From positions 806,001 through 870,000 of the forward strand of contig NZ_CP041745.1 in NCBI RefSeq assembly GCF_007556815.1: a DNA stretch of 64,000 nt. Reading direction: 5' to 3'. Within the stretch, counting starts at the first letter, position 1. Every line of letters begins with the position of its first letter. Both the position numbers and the translations under genes were made by a program. Below the pieces are notes generated by a model. The model was given only the letters and a program-made list of their open reading frames with translations. It was not told where the DNA came from and did not search any database. Of the stretch, positions 16,556 to 27,585 are shown in pieces. Source of the DNA: Paraburkholderia megapolitana. Lineage in GTDB: Bacteria > Pseudomonadota > Gammaproteobacteria > Burkholderiales > Burkholderiaceae.

Positions 16556-17251
16556 CTATAGCTTCGCGCCTTTGCGAGCCGCAGTCTTTCGCGGGCGCTT
16601 CGCTTTCCCGCCCTGCGAATCGGTTTCTGCAAACGAAACGCCAGCCGTGAACGCTCGAATGAGTGTTGCTATTACCCGAAGCGCCGCAGGTTCCATCGAA
16701 ATTCCGGCCTTCGCGGCGGCTTCAACATGTGCCGGATGCACGAACACAGTGACGGCATCGCGAACGACTTCCGCTGCAGCCTGAACGTCGTCGATCTGAA
16801 ACTCCTCCTGGCTCACACCGTCCGCGAGAATCTCGACCACCAGGCGAGTAATTGCCTCAGCGTAGTCACGAACGATGTCCGGGCGCTCGTCAACGACCCG
16901 CCGATAAAGCTGGTACAGCTCAGGGTCGTCGGCGAACCGCTCGCGCTTGCGGCGGTGGAGTGCGAGAAGTAATCCGGTCAGCCGTTCGGAGGCCGGCTGC
17001 GGCGTGCCTGTGAACGAGCGCGCCAGTTCTTCCTCATCGCGCATCGCCGCTGTGACGATTGCGTCGAAGACCTCCGCTTTGGAACGGAAGTGGCGGTAGA
17101 TCGTGGTGTGCGATGTGCCAAGTACGCGCGCGATGTCTACTACGTTCGTCTTTGCCTCCCCGAAACGCCGCACATGTGTGCGGGCCGCATCGAGGATCCG
17201 CTCTGTCGTGAGCGCGTCGTCACCGGGTTCTGTCTTGTCTGTCGTGTCCAT
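16556..17251 (-). CDS. TetR-family repressor
   Basis: This 231-residue TetR protein has its DNA-binding domain at about residues 18-64 (ERILDAARTHVRRFGEAKTN, then TSHTTIYRHFRSKAEVF). The C-terminus is lysine/arginine-rich (KAKRPRKTAARKGAKL), an unusual basic tail that could add non-specific DNA contacts. ATG 17251 lacks a strong ribosome-binding site. It is divergent from an epimerase gene, with a 34-base operator between them. Confidence 0.9.
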   Translation of the reverse strand: MDTTDKTEPGDDALTTERILDAARTHVRRFGEAKTNVVDIARVLGTSHTTIYRHFRSKAEVFDAIVTAAMRDEEELARSFTGTPQPASERLTGLLLALHRRKRERFADDPELYQLYRRVVDERPDIVRDYAEAITRLVVEILADGVSQEEFQIDDVQAAAEVVRDAVTVFVHPAHVEAAAKAGISMEPAALRVIATLIRAFTAGVSFAETDSQGGKAKRPRKTAARKGAKL

Positions 17252-17287
17252 AGTGCCGTGAGGATATCGCATCCTCCAGTGAATTGG

Positions 17288-17321
17288 AACAACGAACAAA
17301 ATACAGAATTTGTTCGTTGTT
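17288..17321. promoter_or_regulatory. TetR operator with 13-base perfect arms
   Basis: AACAACGAACAAA-N8-TTTGTTCGTTGTT is a perfect inverted repeat in the TetR/epimerase intergenic region. An additional TTGTTCG half-site follows at about 17324. It is the best candidate for the binding site of the TetR protein at 16556. Confidence 0.7.
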
Positions 17322-17367
17322 AATTGTTCGTGTACACTACGGCCAATGCACTCAACGGGAGGCAGCG

Positions 17368-18366
17368 ATGAATGACGCCGACAGTACACACCGTACGGCT
17401 TTTGTTACCGGAGGATCCGGGTTTGTAGGGAAGCGACTGATCCAGTCACTGGTCGCGCAAGGCTGGGAGGTGCGCGCCCTGGCCAGAAGCGAAGCCGCGA
17501 TGGCAGCAGTCAGGGCGGTCGGCGCGATTGCGGTTCCTGGCGGGCTCGGCGACGTAAAAGCGCTGTCGCAAGGAATGGCCGGCAGCGAGGTAGTTTTTCA
17601 CGTTGCCGCGCACTTCAAGCTTTGGGGTGAGCGCAAAGCGTTTGACGAGGTCAACGTCGGCGGTATGCAAGCCATCGTTGAGGCCGCAACAACAGGTCGA
17701 TCCGTCCGGAAGGTCATCGCGGTGAGCGCCGCAGCGGTCGTGATGGGCGACCCCGAGCCGATACTGGAAGCGGACGAAAGTCTTCCTCTTCAGACGCGGA
17801 GTTTCGCGCCATACGGGTCATCCAAAGCGGAAGCGGAAAAGGTGTTGCTGGCTGCGAACGGCCGACGCAAAGGGCTTGAGACAATCGCGATCCGACCGCC
17901 GATGATCTGGGGCACAGACATGCCGATGCTCGATCAGATGGTGGAAACCGTAAAGGCCGGGAACTGGCAATGGGTGGACGAAGGTGTACAACCCACCTCG
18001 ACCTGCCACGTCGACAATCTTGTCGAAGCCTTGATTCTCGCGGCCGATCACGGCCGCGGTGGCGAGGCGTATTTCGTCGCCGACGCTGAGACAGGTACGT
18101 TGAAAAGTATCTTGAGCGACCTGCTTGCGACCCGCAATGTCACGGCCTCGAACAAGTCAGTGTCTTTTCGTATGGCGTGGACGATAGCGGGTCTCATGGC
18201 TGGAGTCTGGCGTCTGTTCCGTCTTCGCGGCGAGCCGCCCATTACCCGGCAGATGCTCAGATTGATCGGCAAGCCGTTCACGATTCGCTTCGATAAGGCG
18301 CGTCGCGATCTTGGCTACATCCCTAGAGTGAGCTGGAAACAGGGCATCGAACAGATGTCGCGCTGA
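17368..18366 (+). CDS. NAD-dependent epimerase/dehydratase (extended SDR)
   Basis: This 332-residue extended SDR has the VTGGSGFVGKRL cofactor loop at residues 11-22 and the active-site region SFAPYGSSKAEAEKV (Y and K of YxxxK). A RIRPP-like block (IAIRPPMIWG) follows, similar to 3-beta-hydroxysteroid dehydrogenase-like members. ATG 17368 has GGGAGG upstream. Repressed, by inference, by the divergent TetR protein. Confidence 0.88.
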   Translation: MNDADSTHRTAFVTGGSGFVGKRLIQSLVAQGWEVRALARSEAAMAAVRAVGAIAVPGGLGDVKALSQGMAGSEVVFHVAAHFKLWGERKAFDEVNVGGMQAIVEAATTGRSVRKVIAVSAAAVVMGDPEPILEADESLPLQTRSFAPYGSSKAEAEKVLLAANGRRKGLETIAIRPPMIWGTDMPMLDQMVETVKAGNWQWVDEGVQPTSTCHVDNLVEALILAADHGRGGEAYFVADAETGTLKSILSDLLATRNVTASNKSVSFRMAWTIAGLMAGVWRLFRLRGEPPITRQMLRLIGKPFTIRFDKARRDLGYIPRVSWKQGIEQMSR

Positions 18367-18409
18367 TGCCCTGCCTGAGCTCCACTGCTCCGCCTCGTCA
18401 ACGCCGCCC

Positions 18410-19522
18410 TTACTGAAGAACCGTAACAACCGGCACCGGCCGCGTCAGCAAATCGACATAGAGATTGAAGAACCGGTTGTTGTCGAACTGCGTGACATAC
18501 GTGATCTTCTGCGGCGAAGCCCCTGCAGCCGGTTGATCCGGATACACCGTCACGTGCCCCTGATCCTCGCCACTCGTCGTGTCGATATCGAGGTAGGCGC
18601 TTTTCGTCTGCACGGCGTAGGTTGGATCCAGGAAGTAGGCGATGGTCAAGGTGTCGTAAATATTGGTGTTCTCGTCGACCGCCCCCGCGTTGATCGTGCC
18701 GTACACCTTCGTCACCGCCGTCTGCTTGCTCGGGTTGTTCACGATCTCGTTGTAGATGGTTTGCGTCAGCGGCACGGTGTTCGTCACGTCGAGTGGAATG
18801 ACGCTCTGAGGGATCGTCGTTTGCAGAACCGTGCGCACCGCGAGCGGATCAAACCACCAGTTGAGTTCCCCTACCGCGTTTGCGTTGCCTGGTACCGCCA
18901 TCGCACCACCCATGTAGACGATCTGCTTGATCAGCGGCACGATCTCCGGTGCCTTCGTGATTGCCGTGGCGAGATTCGTAGGCGGTCCGACCTCGAGAAT
19001 CGTGACCTGGTTCGGATAGCGTTTGATGGTCTGGATCATGAAATCCGCGGCGCTTTGCGCCTGCAGTTTGGTGGACGTCGCAAAGCCGTCCGGCGGTGCG
19101 ACAAGCTGCGACTGCGTGGTCGGTTCCGGTCGGCTCCATGCACCGAAATAGCCTTGCGGATTGGCAGCCTGTTGTGCGCGAATACTCGCGACGTTGTACT
19201 GCAACGGATAATCCGCGCCGCCGTACACGCCAACGGTGTTCTGTACGCCCATCCGCTCTACCGCCTTTAGCGCACCGGCTTCCTCCTGGAGCAACCAGTC
19301 ATTCCCGGTTACGACCGTGAGACCCAGCAGGTTCACCTTTCCTTGTCCCATCAACTGGGTCGTCATCGCGAAGAGCTGACCGTCGTCGCCCATCGTATTG
19401 AAATCGGAATCGATGATGATCTTCGGTGCGTTGGTGTACGCGGGAGGTGCGGTCTGAATGCCTCCGCCGCAAGCTGCAAACATGAAGGGAATGGCAGGCA
19501 AGATTTGATATTTTAGGTTCAT
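18410..19522 (-). CDS. Exported inosine/uridine-preferring nucleoside hydrolase-like protein
   Basis: This 370-residue protein has an N-terminal signal with a possible lipobox (FAAC, C18) and the nucleoside hydrolase calcium-binding block DSDFNTMGDD at residues 39-48. This is a variant of DTDPGxDD, with F-N-T-M-G replacing P-G. ILEVGPPTNLA and IVYMGGAM are typical family strands. Start ATG 19522; the longer frame upstream is not coding. It hydrolyses N-ribosides if the variant metal loop is functional. It stands alone, unlike the second hydrolase at 41.8 kb. Confidence 0.85.
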   Translation of the reverse strand: MNLKYQILPAIPFMFAACGGGIQTAPPAYTNAPKIIIDSDFNTMGDDGQLFAMTTQLMGQGKVNLLGLTVVTGNDWLLQEEAGALKAVERMGVQNTVGVYGGADYPLQYNVASIRAQQAANPQGYFGAWSRPEPTTQSQLVAPPDGFATSTKLQAQSAADFMIQTIKRYPNQVTILEVGPPTNLATAITKAPEIVPLIKQIVYMGGAMAVPGNANAVGELNWWFDPLAVRTVLQTTIPQSVIPLDVTNTVPLTQTIYNEIVNNPSKQTAVTKVYGTINAGAVDENTNIYDTLTIAYFLDPTYAVQTKSAYLDIDTTSGEDQGHVTVYPDQPAAGASPQKITYVTQFDNNRFFNLYVDLLTRPVPVVTVLQ

Positions 19523-19696
19523 GATTGATCCGTTTTTATACTGACCAGACAGACGAGTACCCACGCAAAGACAGGATGGCACAGCTAACGGCAAAGCGCA
19601 TCATCGATTCCGCCTTGTTTGCTTTCAACGGTTCAGTCGACAAGGCATACCGAATCGCCGACAATTCGATGCACCTGCATCTTTCCGGCGTTCTCG

Positions 19697-21300
<1,604 letters not shown>

Positions 21301-21355
21301 GGTTCGGAGCGCCGACTATCGCCGGAGTGTCGTGAAAACTGGGAACAAGATTGCA

Positions 21356-21820
21356 ATGACAAAGCACAAGCAATTCATCACAGTTGGGCGGTCAACCATC
21401 GCCTATCTGATCTCCATGGTTGCGGGCGCAATGGCACTGTTTCCTGTTCTGATGGCCGAAACCGCAGGCAGCGCCTCAAATCACAGGATTTTCGATAGCA
21501 TCGCTGAGTTTGCGCTAGCTGAACTGGGCGCTGCCTGGTTTGGCCTTCTGTTTTTCGCGTTGCCGGTGCTGCCGCTCTACATTGTCGGAATGATCATCGC
21601 CAAAAAAATCGGCACGGCGCACTGGCTTTATTTCACAACGATGGGCATCGCGCTGCTCCTGTGCGTTTGGGCGAGTGTGACCCTTCTGTCTTCGATTCCC
21701 AGTGAGCGGGCAGTCTTTACATTTAATGCGTTTGTCCAGCTCGTCGTGCCCATTGGAGCGGTGAGCGGTCTCGCTTGCTGGCTCTTTCTTTACTTCACGT
21801 GGTCGCGTGAGCCCGCATAA
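21356..21820 (+). CDS. Four-helix integral membrane protein, unknown function
   Basis: This 154-residue protein has four hydrophobic segments (about residues 15-35, 52-76, 85-108 and 120-146). No domain is recognised. ATG 21356 is used because the upstream in-frame codons lie in the ddl gene. It could be co-transcribed with ddl (55 bases apart), but nothing links their functions. Confidence 0.6.
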   Translation: MTKHKQFITVGRSTIAYLISMVAGAMALFPVLMAETAGSASNHRIFDSIAEFALAELGAAWFGLLFFALPVLPLYIVGMIIAKKIGTAHWLYFTTMGIALLLCVWASVTLLSSIPSERAVFTFNAFVQLVVPIGAVSGLACWLFLYFTWSREPA

Positions 21821-21912
21821 ATGGCCACCTGCGGAAGACGCAATTCCGGCGTCGAAGCTTGCGCCTCACACGCCGGTATAAAGCAGAATCGGTCAAACCA
21901 GTGAAGACAGAC

Positions 21913-22494
21913 TCACTGATCGCCAGGCAACAAATGCTCCACTACTCGCTGGCTTTGATCCAGTTGCCCATCGTGATCGAAGTGCAGCACGATCAGCCAG
22001 TTATACACACTACCGGGCCACTGTTTGTGGCCGAGCAGTTTTTTGGAGTCACCCCCGAAGTCGTCGATCATGTTGCCGAGTTCGCCGTGATGCCACGCGA
22101 TCAAGACGACCTTCGCACTGCTCTGTTGATGAAGCGATTGCACCAGATCGTCCGCCTCATCGTCGCTGTAGTTCTGCTGGATAGGCAATTGAAGGCGCTG
22201 CGAAAGTGGCGTCAAGGTCAGACGGGGACGATCGCTGTGCTTGCTGTCCTCGGTTGCGATCAGTACTTGCGGCGTGAGCTGCTGGCCGCTTAGCTCCAGT
22301 GGATCGAAATAGTCCGCATAAGCCACTGCGCGTTGCTCGCCTTGCTGACTCAATCCAGAACCGCTGTCAGGCTTTTCGGCGTGACGTACGATCAGCACCG
22401 TCGTATCCGCGAGGCCATCTTGTTGTTTGTGATCGTCGGCCCATCCCAGCGCGGGAAGAAAACACAGCAAGAGCAACAGCAATCGATTGCGCAT
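21913..22494 (-). CDS. Exported histidine phosphatase family protein
   Basis: This 193-residue protein has a signal peptide (MRNRLLLLLLCFLPALGWA) and then the phosphoglycerate-mutase-like RHAEKP motif with catalytic H38. The second histidine is in AWHHGELGNM. Start ATG 22494 has GGAGACAGG upstream. Periplasmic members of this superfamily are phosphatases of unclear substrate. It is convergent with the preceding membrane protein gene. Confidence 0.82.
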   Translation of the reverse strand: MRNRLLLLLLCFLPALGWADDHKQQDGLADTTVLIVRHAEKPDSGSGLSQQGEQRAVAYADYFDPLELSGQQLTPQVLIATEDSKHSDRPRLTLTPLSQRLQLPIQQNYSDDEADDLVQSLHQQSSAKVVLIAWHHGELGNMIDDFGGDSKKLLGHKQWPGSVYNWLIVLHFDHDGQLDQSQRVVEHLLPGDQ

Positions 22495-22686
22495 ATCCTG
22501 TCTCCGGAAGAAAAAATAAGGATAGCGTGCCAATGATCTGTGAAACTCTTTTGACGATATCGTCGACTTATGCGTCGCATGTGAACTATGCGGCCTGAGC
22601 GCGGAGATTTCACTAAAGGCGCATAACCAATGCTTCATTAACGAGCTGTCACTACCACATCTGCATATAAAAGTTGAACACCGAAA

Positions 22687-23451
22687 ATGAAAACCTTCGC
22701 TATAGATGAAGCTCAAGGAACTCTCAGATACCACGACCTCCCCGGGCCAGGAACACCTACCCTGTTCATCCACGGACTAGGCTGCGCATCCTCCTGCGAT
22801 TACCCAGGCGTGGCGACAGCCCCAGCTTTAGCAGGGCATCGAATGCTGCTGGTCGACTTGCTGGGCTATGGCTTTAGCGACCGCCCGACCGACTTTGCCT
22901 ACACCGTCGAGGACCACGCACAAACGATCGTGGCACTCGCCGATCATCTTTCACTTTCAGCGCTGAACCTGTTCGGTCATAGCATGGGCGGCGCGGTTGC
23001 CATCGCTGCGGCTCGCGTGCTCGGTGAGCGTGTAGGGCGTCTGGTGCTTAGCGAACCCAATATGGAGCCCGGCGGTGGGTTCTACAGCAGAAAAATCGCG
23101 ACGTTCTCAGAGGCCGACTATGTGTGGACGGGGCACGCAGAACTGATAACGGCATCCGCGAAAGATGGCGACGACATCTGGGCCGCTTCGATGCTGGTCA
23201 GCGCCCCCTATGCAGTGCATCGAGGCGCGGCGTCGCTCGTGGAAGGAAGTGATCCCAGCTGGCGCGAGCAACTCTTTGCCATGACGATGCCGAGAACGGT
23301 TGTGTTTGGCGAACGCTCGTTGCCCGACGCGGACACCGAGCGTCTTCCAGCAGGAGGCGTGAACATTGCCATTGTCGAAAACGCAGGACACTCGATGGCC
23401 TGGGACAATCCCGCGGGCCTCGCGCTGGCTATCCGGCACGGGCTCGGATAG
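22687..23451 (+). CDS. Alpha/beta hydrolase
   Basis: This 254-residue alpha/beta-fold hydrolase has the oxyanion block HGLGCASS at residues 29-36 and the nucleophile elbow GHSMGG with S99. The histidine is in NAGHSMAW near residue 235. The likely catalytic acid is around residues 208-214. It is a serine esterase/lipase-like enzyme or dehalogenase relative; without neighbours in a pathway the substrate cannot be assigned. Confidence 0.85.
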   Translation: MKTFAIDEAQGTLRYHDLPGPGTPTLFIHGLGCASSCDYPGVATAPALAGHRMLLVDLLGYGFSDRPTDFAYTVEDHAQTIVALADHLSLSALNLFGHSMGGAVAIAAARVLGERVGRLVLSEPNMEPGGGFYSRKIATFSEADYVWTGHAELITASAKDGDDIWAASMLVSAPYAVHRGAASLVEGSDPSWREQLFAMTMPRTVVFGERSLPDADTERLPAGGVNIAIVENAGHSMAWDNPAGLALAIRHGLG

Positions 23452-23556
23452 CCAGAAAACGAACGACAACAAGCACACCGGCGCATCGAAGTCGGGTGTC
23501 CGACGTAATGCGCCGATGCCGGAGCCAGTCTCTAACTCAAACAAGCACCGTGGATA

Positions 23557-24705
23557 CTAAAAGCGCGTCCGAATGCCCACAGTCGCTGCAACTTGATTGC
23601 CGGTCGAGGCTTGTGACAAGCCATTGATATATGCGCCCTCGAACGCAGTGCCGGCGGCGCCGTACGCGTGTTGATACACGCCCTCGAGATAGACATCCGT
23701 GCGCTTGCTGAACGAGTAGTCCGCCATCATCGTTACTTGATGCCACTTCGGATCCACCGAACCTGTGCCAGTGTTAAACGCACCTTGAGTGAACGTGTAA
23801 GCGCCGGCAAGCGAAATCGCAGGCGTCAGCGAGTAGTGCACGTTGACTTCATAGTTGTCGAAGTGCAGCGTGTTGAACGATTGCGCGATCGTGGAGTTTG
23901 CACCGGGCTGGGTATTGTCAAACAGGGTATGCGTCCATAGCAGACCGACAATGGCTGGACCGAATGTGTAGTTTCCGCCCACCCCCATTACGCGCTGGCG
24001 CGCTGCAGGGAAGCTCACAAAGTCGTTGTCCGTCAGCGCGCCACCTGCGGTCAAACCACCGCTATTGAGCTGGAGGTATGCGGCGGCCAGGTTGATCGGG
24101 CCGTTTCCATAGGTCACTCCGAAGCTATATGCGCGATTGTTCGAGAAACCGCCAGCCGCGTTGCTGAAGCCGTACTGCGCCTCCGCCTGCAGTCCGTTGT
24201 ACGTCGGGCTCGCGTACTTGACTGAGTTGTTGATATAGAACGAATCGTCGATATTGTCGTTGTCGAACGGATGCGCGGCCAGGTTGTTGCCATCGCCGTT
24301 ATTCGCCAACGCAATCGCCCCGAGATTATCGACCACAGCGTCGTACTGACGACCAAGCGTCAACGTTCCGTATTGGTCGCTTTGCAGACCAACGTAGGCC
24401 TGGCGGCCGAACATCGTGCCCGAGTAGGTTTGTCGGCCATTCTGGATGTTAAAACCGTTTTCGAGCCGGAAGATTGCATGCAGATTGCCGCCGAGATCTT
24501 CACTGCCCTTGAGGCCCCATACCTCGTTCGACAGCATGCTGCTTTGTTCCTGCCACGCGTTGTGGCCACCTTGATTGTTCGTATAGACGATACCTGTGTC
24601 GATCAAACCATAGAGGGTGACGCTGCTCTGCGCATGAGCCGCCACTGCAAAGACCGACAAGGTTGCTGCGCCAACAAGCTTGCTTCTCACTTTCTTATAC
24701 TCCAC
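23557..24705 (-). CDS. Gram-negative porin (OmpC family)
   Basis: This 382-residue outer membrane porin has a signal peptide ending in AAHA before QSSVTLYGLIDTGIVY, the standard N-terminus of Burkholderia porins. It has repeated amphipathic strands and ends in the C-terminal aromatic signature GIRTRF (final Phe). It forms trimeric channels for small hydrophilic solutes. It is monocistronic. An intrinsic terminator of the upstream msrA operon lies about 100 bases before it. Confidence 0.93.
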   Translation of the reverse strand: MEYKKVRSKLVGAATLSVFAVAAHAQSSVTLYGLIDTGIVYTNNQGGHNAWQEQSSMLSNEVWGLKGSEDLGGNLHAIFRLENGFNIQNGRQTYSGTMFGRQAYVGLQSDQYGTLTLGRQYDAVVDNLGAIALANNGDGNNLAAHPFDNDNIDDSFYINNSVKYASPTYNGLQAEAQYGFSNAAGGFSNNRAYSFGVTYGNGPINLAAAYLQLNSGGLTAGGALTDNDFVSFPAARQRVMGVGGNYTFGPAIVGLLWTHTLFDNTQPGANSTIAQSFNTLHFDNYEVNVHYSLTPAISLAGAYTFTQGAFNTGTGSVDPKWHQVTMMADYSFSKRTDVYLEGVYQHAYGAAGTAFEGAYINGLSQASTGNQVAATVGIRTRF

Positions 24706-24807
24706 GAATTTCCTTGATTGTTTGCCGAAGGCTCGGAGAGTTTATGGAGAATGGCGCCTCAATTCATCGAAAAAGTTTCGGTCTTCTTGCAAAATTCACG
24801 TAAAAGC

Positions 24808-24831
24808 GCGACACCCATTTCTGGGTGTCGC
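24808..24831 (-). terminator. Intrinsic terminator after msrA
   Basis: Perfect 10-base arms GCGACACCCA / TGGGTGTCGC with a 4-base loop. On the reverse strand it is followed by GCTTTTACG. It closes the msrB-dipZ-msrA operon and separates it from the porin gene. Confidence 0.75.
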
Positions 24832-24883
24832 AAGCTTGCTCAAGAGAACAAACGGGAAGCCGGGAGCACAGCGGCCGCCGCGC

Positions 24884-25624
24884 TTAAGACCCTGACGTCT
24901 TAACGAGCACCGGCTGAGTACGATAAACAGCCGGGAACATCTGCTTCAGATAACCGACCTTCGGCAGATCGTTGATCGCGATATACGGCTGGTCCGGATG
25001 CAGCGTGAGGTAGTTCTGGTGATAACTCTCTGCCGGATAGAAGCCCTTGAAGGCCTCGACGCGCGTAACAACCGGTTGCGCGTACGCATGTGCGGTATTC
25101 AGTTGCGCAATGTAGGACTCGGCGATATGACGCTGGTCCGCATCGACCGCAAAGACCGCCGAACGATATTGCGTGCCGTGATCCGGGCCCTGGTAATCGA
25201 GTTCGGTAGGGTTGTGCGCGACCGAGAAGAATATCTGCAGCAGACGGCCGTATGCGATCTGCGTCGGGTCGTACGTGATCCGTACCGACTCCGCATGCCC
25301 GGTATCGCCTCCGCTCACTGTCTCGTACTGCGCGGTGTCGGCCGCGCCGCCGGAGTAGCCCGAGGTCACTTGCGTCACGCCGCGCACATGCTGAAACACG
25401 CCCTGTACGCCCCAGAAACAGCCGCCCGCGAACACAGCCGTTTCGCTGTGCGTCGCGGCGACGTGTTCGTCGACGGTGGGCGCGGGAATCTTCGTCGCTT
25501 CTTCGACGGAGTTCGCCATGCCGTGCCAGGCCAGTGCGCCGATAGCGACAGCAAGTGCGCTGGCGATGCGGGCGCCCGGCGAACGGACCCAGCGACGCGC
25601 ACGGTTAAGAGAAGTTGAGGTCAC
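24884..25624 (-). CDS. msrA: Peptide-methionine (S)-S-oxide reductase MsrA, membrane-anchored form
   Basis: This 246-residue protein has the GGCFWG catalytic motif with its cysteine near residue 65 and typical MsrA blocks (GGDTGHAESV, QYRSAVFA). It repairs the S-epimer of methionine sulfoxide. An N-terminal hydrophobic segment (IASALAVAIGALAW) preceded by RARRW should place it in the periplasm. GTG 25624 with AAGGAG upstream is the preferred start; a TTG eight codons earlier is the alternative. It ends the operon with msrB and dipZ. Confidence 0.9.
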   Translation of the reverse strand: MTSTSLNRARRWVRSPGARIASALAVAIGALAWHGMANSVEEATKIPAPTVDEHVAATHSETAVFAGGCFWGVQGVFQHVRGVTQVTSGYSGGAADTAQYETVSGGDTGHAESVRITYDPTQIAYGRLLQIFFSVAHNPTELDYQGPDHGTQYRSAVFAVDADQRHIAESYIAQLNTAHAYAQPVVTRVEAFKGFYPAESYHQNYLTLHPDQPYIAINDLPKVGYLKQMFPAVYRTQPVLVKTSGS

Positions 25625-25663
25625 GATTGCTGCTCCTTGAGTGATCAATGTACTGCGCGACGT

Positions 25664-27541
25664 TTAACCGAACGTGAACGCATACGCTTCGACGCCGGGG
25701 TCCAGAAACTCGATGGTGAACGTGTGGTCGGCGACATCGCCGGTTTGCCGCACCAGTTGATACAGACGCTGTTCCGTCACCGTGCCGGTGCCGTCGGCGG
25801 TCGTGTCGGTGCCGTGTGCAGCACCGGGCGCCGCGCCGTCGACGCTCACGCGGAACCGCACCGGCTTGCCGTCCTTGCCTGGGCCAAGCACCAGATGCAG
25901 GTCGCGTGCGTGGAAGCGGTAGACGATGCTGCCGTTCGCGTGATCGAGCGTCGCGTGTTCGCCGCCGACGTTCCACGTGCCGGCCAGCCCCCAGTCGTTC
26001 ACCGCGGGCTGCGCAGGCGCGGCATACGTATGCGGACGATCCTTCGTTTCGCCTCCTGCCGACGCGAAGTTTTCCGCACGGTTGTACCCGATGTAGGTTT
26101 CCGGCGATTGCATGTCGGCGTCGTCGGCAGCGGCCTGCACACCTTGCGCGTTACCGGTCAGGCCTGTTGCGACGTGTTCCGCGCCGGCGTGTCCGGCTTC
26201 CGCGAGCAGTTGCTGAATCACTTTTTCCGAATGCGCGTAGTCGCCTTCGCCGAAGTGGTGATAGCGGATCTGCCCTTGCGCGTCGATGAAGTAGTGCGCC
26301 GGCCAGTACTGGTTGCCGAATGCGCGCCAGATCGCGTAGTTGTTATCGATGGCGACCGGGTAGTCGACGCCGAGATCGTGGGCGGCCTGCTTCACGTTGC
26401 CGATATTGCGTTCGAATGCGAACTCCGGTGCATGCACGCCGATCACGACGAGCCCCTGATCGCGGTACTTCTGCGCCCACGCTTTCACATACGGCAGCGA
26501 GCGCAGGCAGTTGATGCACGAGTAGGTCCAGAAGTCGACCAACACGACCTTGCCGCGCAGCGCCTGGGTGGTGAGCGGCGGCGAGTTTAGCCATTGCACG
26601 GCGCCCGTGAGGCTGGGCAGCGCACCTTCGACAGGCAGCGTAGGCAACGGTGCGTCAGAGGCCGCGACCGGATCGGCGGCACGCATCATCGCTCCCGACG
26701 ATCCGTTCGCCGCGTTGTTGCCGTCGGCATCGGCGGTACGCTGCATGGCAGGGTTCGTTGCCGTCATCGCACCACCATCCGCCGCATTACCCGACCCCAC
26801 CACACCCGCTGCATTCGCATTCGGTGACAACCGGTCCACCAGACGCTGTTCGAGACCACCGGTAGCGATCGTCGACAGCCGTGTCAGCACGCCGGTATCG
26901 AGTCCGAGCGCGATCGCCGCGACGCCGGCCAGCATTGCAACGCCAATGCCACGCCGGATCCATTCGCCGGCACCCAGCGAGCGCTTCATCGCAGCAAACA
27001 CCTTTCCGCCGATCAGCAGCGCCACCGCCAGCGAGGTCGCCGCGCCCGCAGCATACGCAGCCAGCAGAATCGTCGTACCGACGCTCGCGCCGCGCAATGC
27101 GGCGCCCGTCAGCAGCAGGCCGAGAATCGGGCCGGCGCAGGGCGCCCACAGCAGACCCGTCGCGATGCCGAGCAGGAACGACGACCCCGCGCTTGCCTTG
27201 CGGTCAGCCTGAGCGAACTCGGTGAGCCGGCTACCTGCGTTCACGAGCGGGCGCATCAGACGCTCGGCGAACTTCGGCAGCAGCAGCGTCAGGCCGAACA
27301 CGGCGAGCAGCACGATGGCGAGCCACCGTCCGTACTGGTTGGCCTGCGTCACCCAGCCGCCGCCGACGGCCGCCAGCGTCGCGACGAGCGCGAACGTGAG
27401 CGCCATGCCCGCGAGCAATGGCAGGCTGCTGCGCACGAACGGCTGGTCGGCGCGCGAAAATACAAACGGCAACACCGGCAGGATGCACGGACTCAGGATG
27501 GTGAGGACGCCTCCCAGGTAGGCCAGGACGATGAGGAGCAT
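25664..27541 (-). CDS. dipZ: DipZ-type thiol-disulfide transporter (CcdA + thioredoxin + C-terminal domain)
   Basis: This 625-residue fusion has six to seven CcdA/DsbD-like membrane helices (residues 1-215), with paired cysteines C19 and C135. A low-complexity Ala/Asn-rich linker (about 235-300) follows, then a TlpA-like thioredoxin domain with the active site CINC at C342/C345. A C-terminal galactose-binding-like sandwich ends the protein. It moves electrons from cytoplasmic thioredoxin to periplasmic targets. Between msrB and msrA, it is likely the electron donor for both (inference). Confidence 0.92.
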   Translation of the reverse strand: MLLIVLAYLGGVLTILSPCILPVLPFVFSRADQPFVRSSLPLLAGMALTFALVATLAAVGGGWVTQANQYGRWLAIVLLAVFGLTLLLPKFAERLMRPLVNAGSRLTEFAQADRKASAGSSFLLGIATGLLWAPCAGPILGLLLTGAALRGASVGTTILLAAYAAGAATSLAVALLIGGKVFAAMKRSLGAGEWIRRGIGVAMLAGVAAIALGLDTGVLTRLSTIATGGLEQRLVDRLSPNANAAGVVGSGNAADGGAMTATNPAMQRTADADGNNAANGSSGAMMRAADPVAASDAPLPTLPVEGALPSLTGAVQWLNSPPLTTQALRGKVVLVDFWTYSCINCLRSLPYVKAWAQKYRDQGLVVIGVHAPEFAFERNIGNVKQAAHDLGVDYPVAIDNNYAIWRAFGNQYWPAHYFIDAQGQIRYHHFGEGDYAHSEKVIQQLLAEAGHAGAEHVATGLTGNAQGVQAAADDADMQSPETYIGYNRAENFASAGGETKDRPHTYAAPAQPAVNDWGLAGTWNVGGEHATLDHANGSIVYRFHARDLHLVLGPGKDGKPVRFRVSVDGAAPGAAHGTDTTADGTGTVTEQRLYQLVRQTGDVADHTFTIEFLDPGVEAYAFTFG

Positions 27542-27585
27542 GGTGGTTCCGTTCGGGGTTCGGGGTGTGAGGTTTAGTCAGGGCT

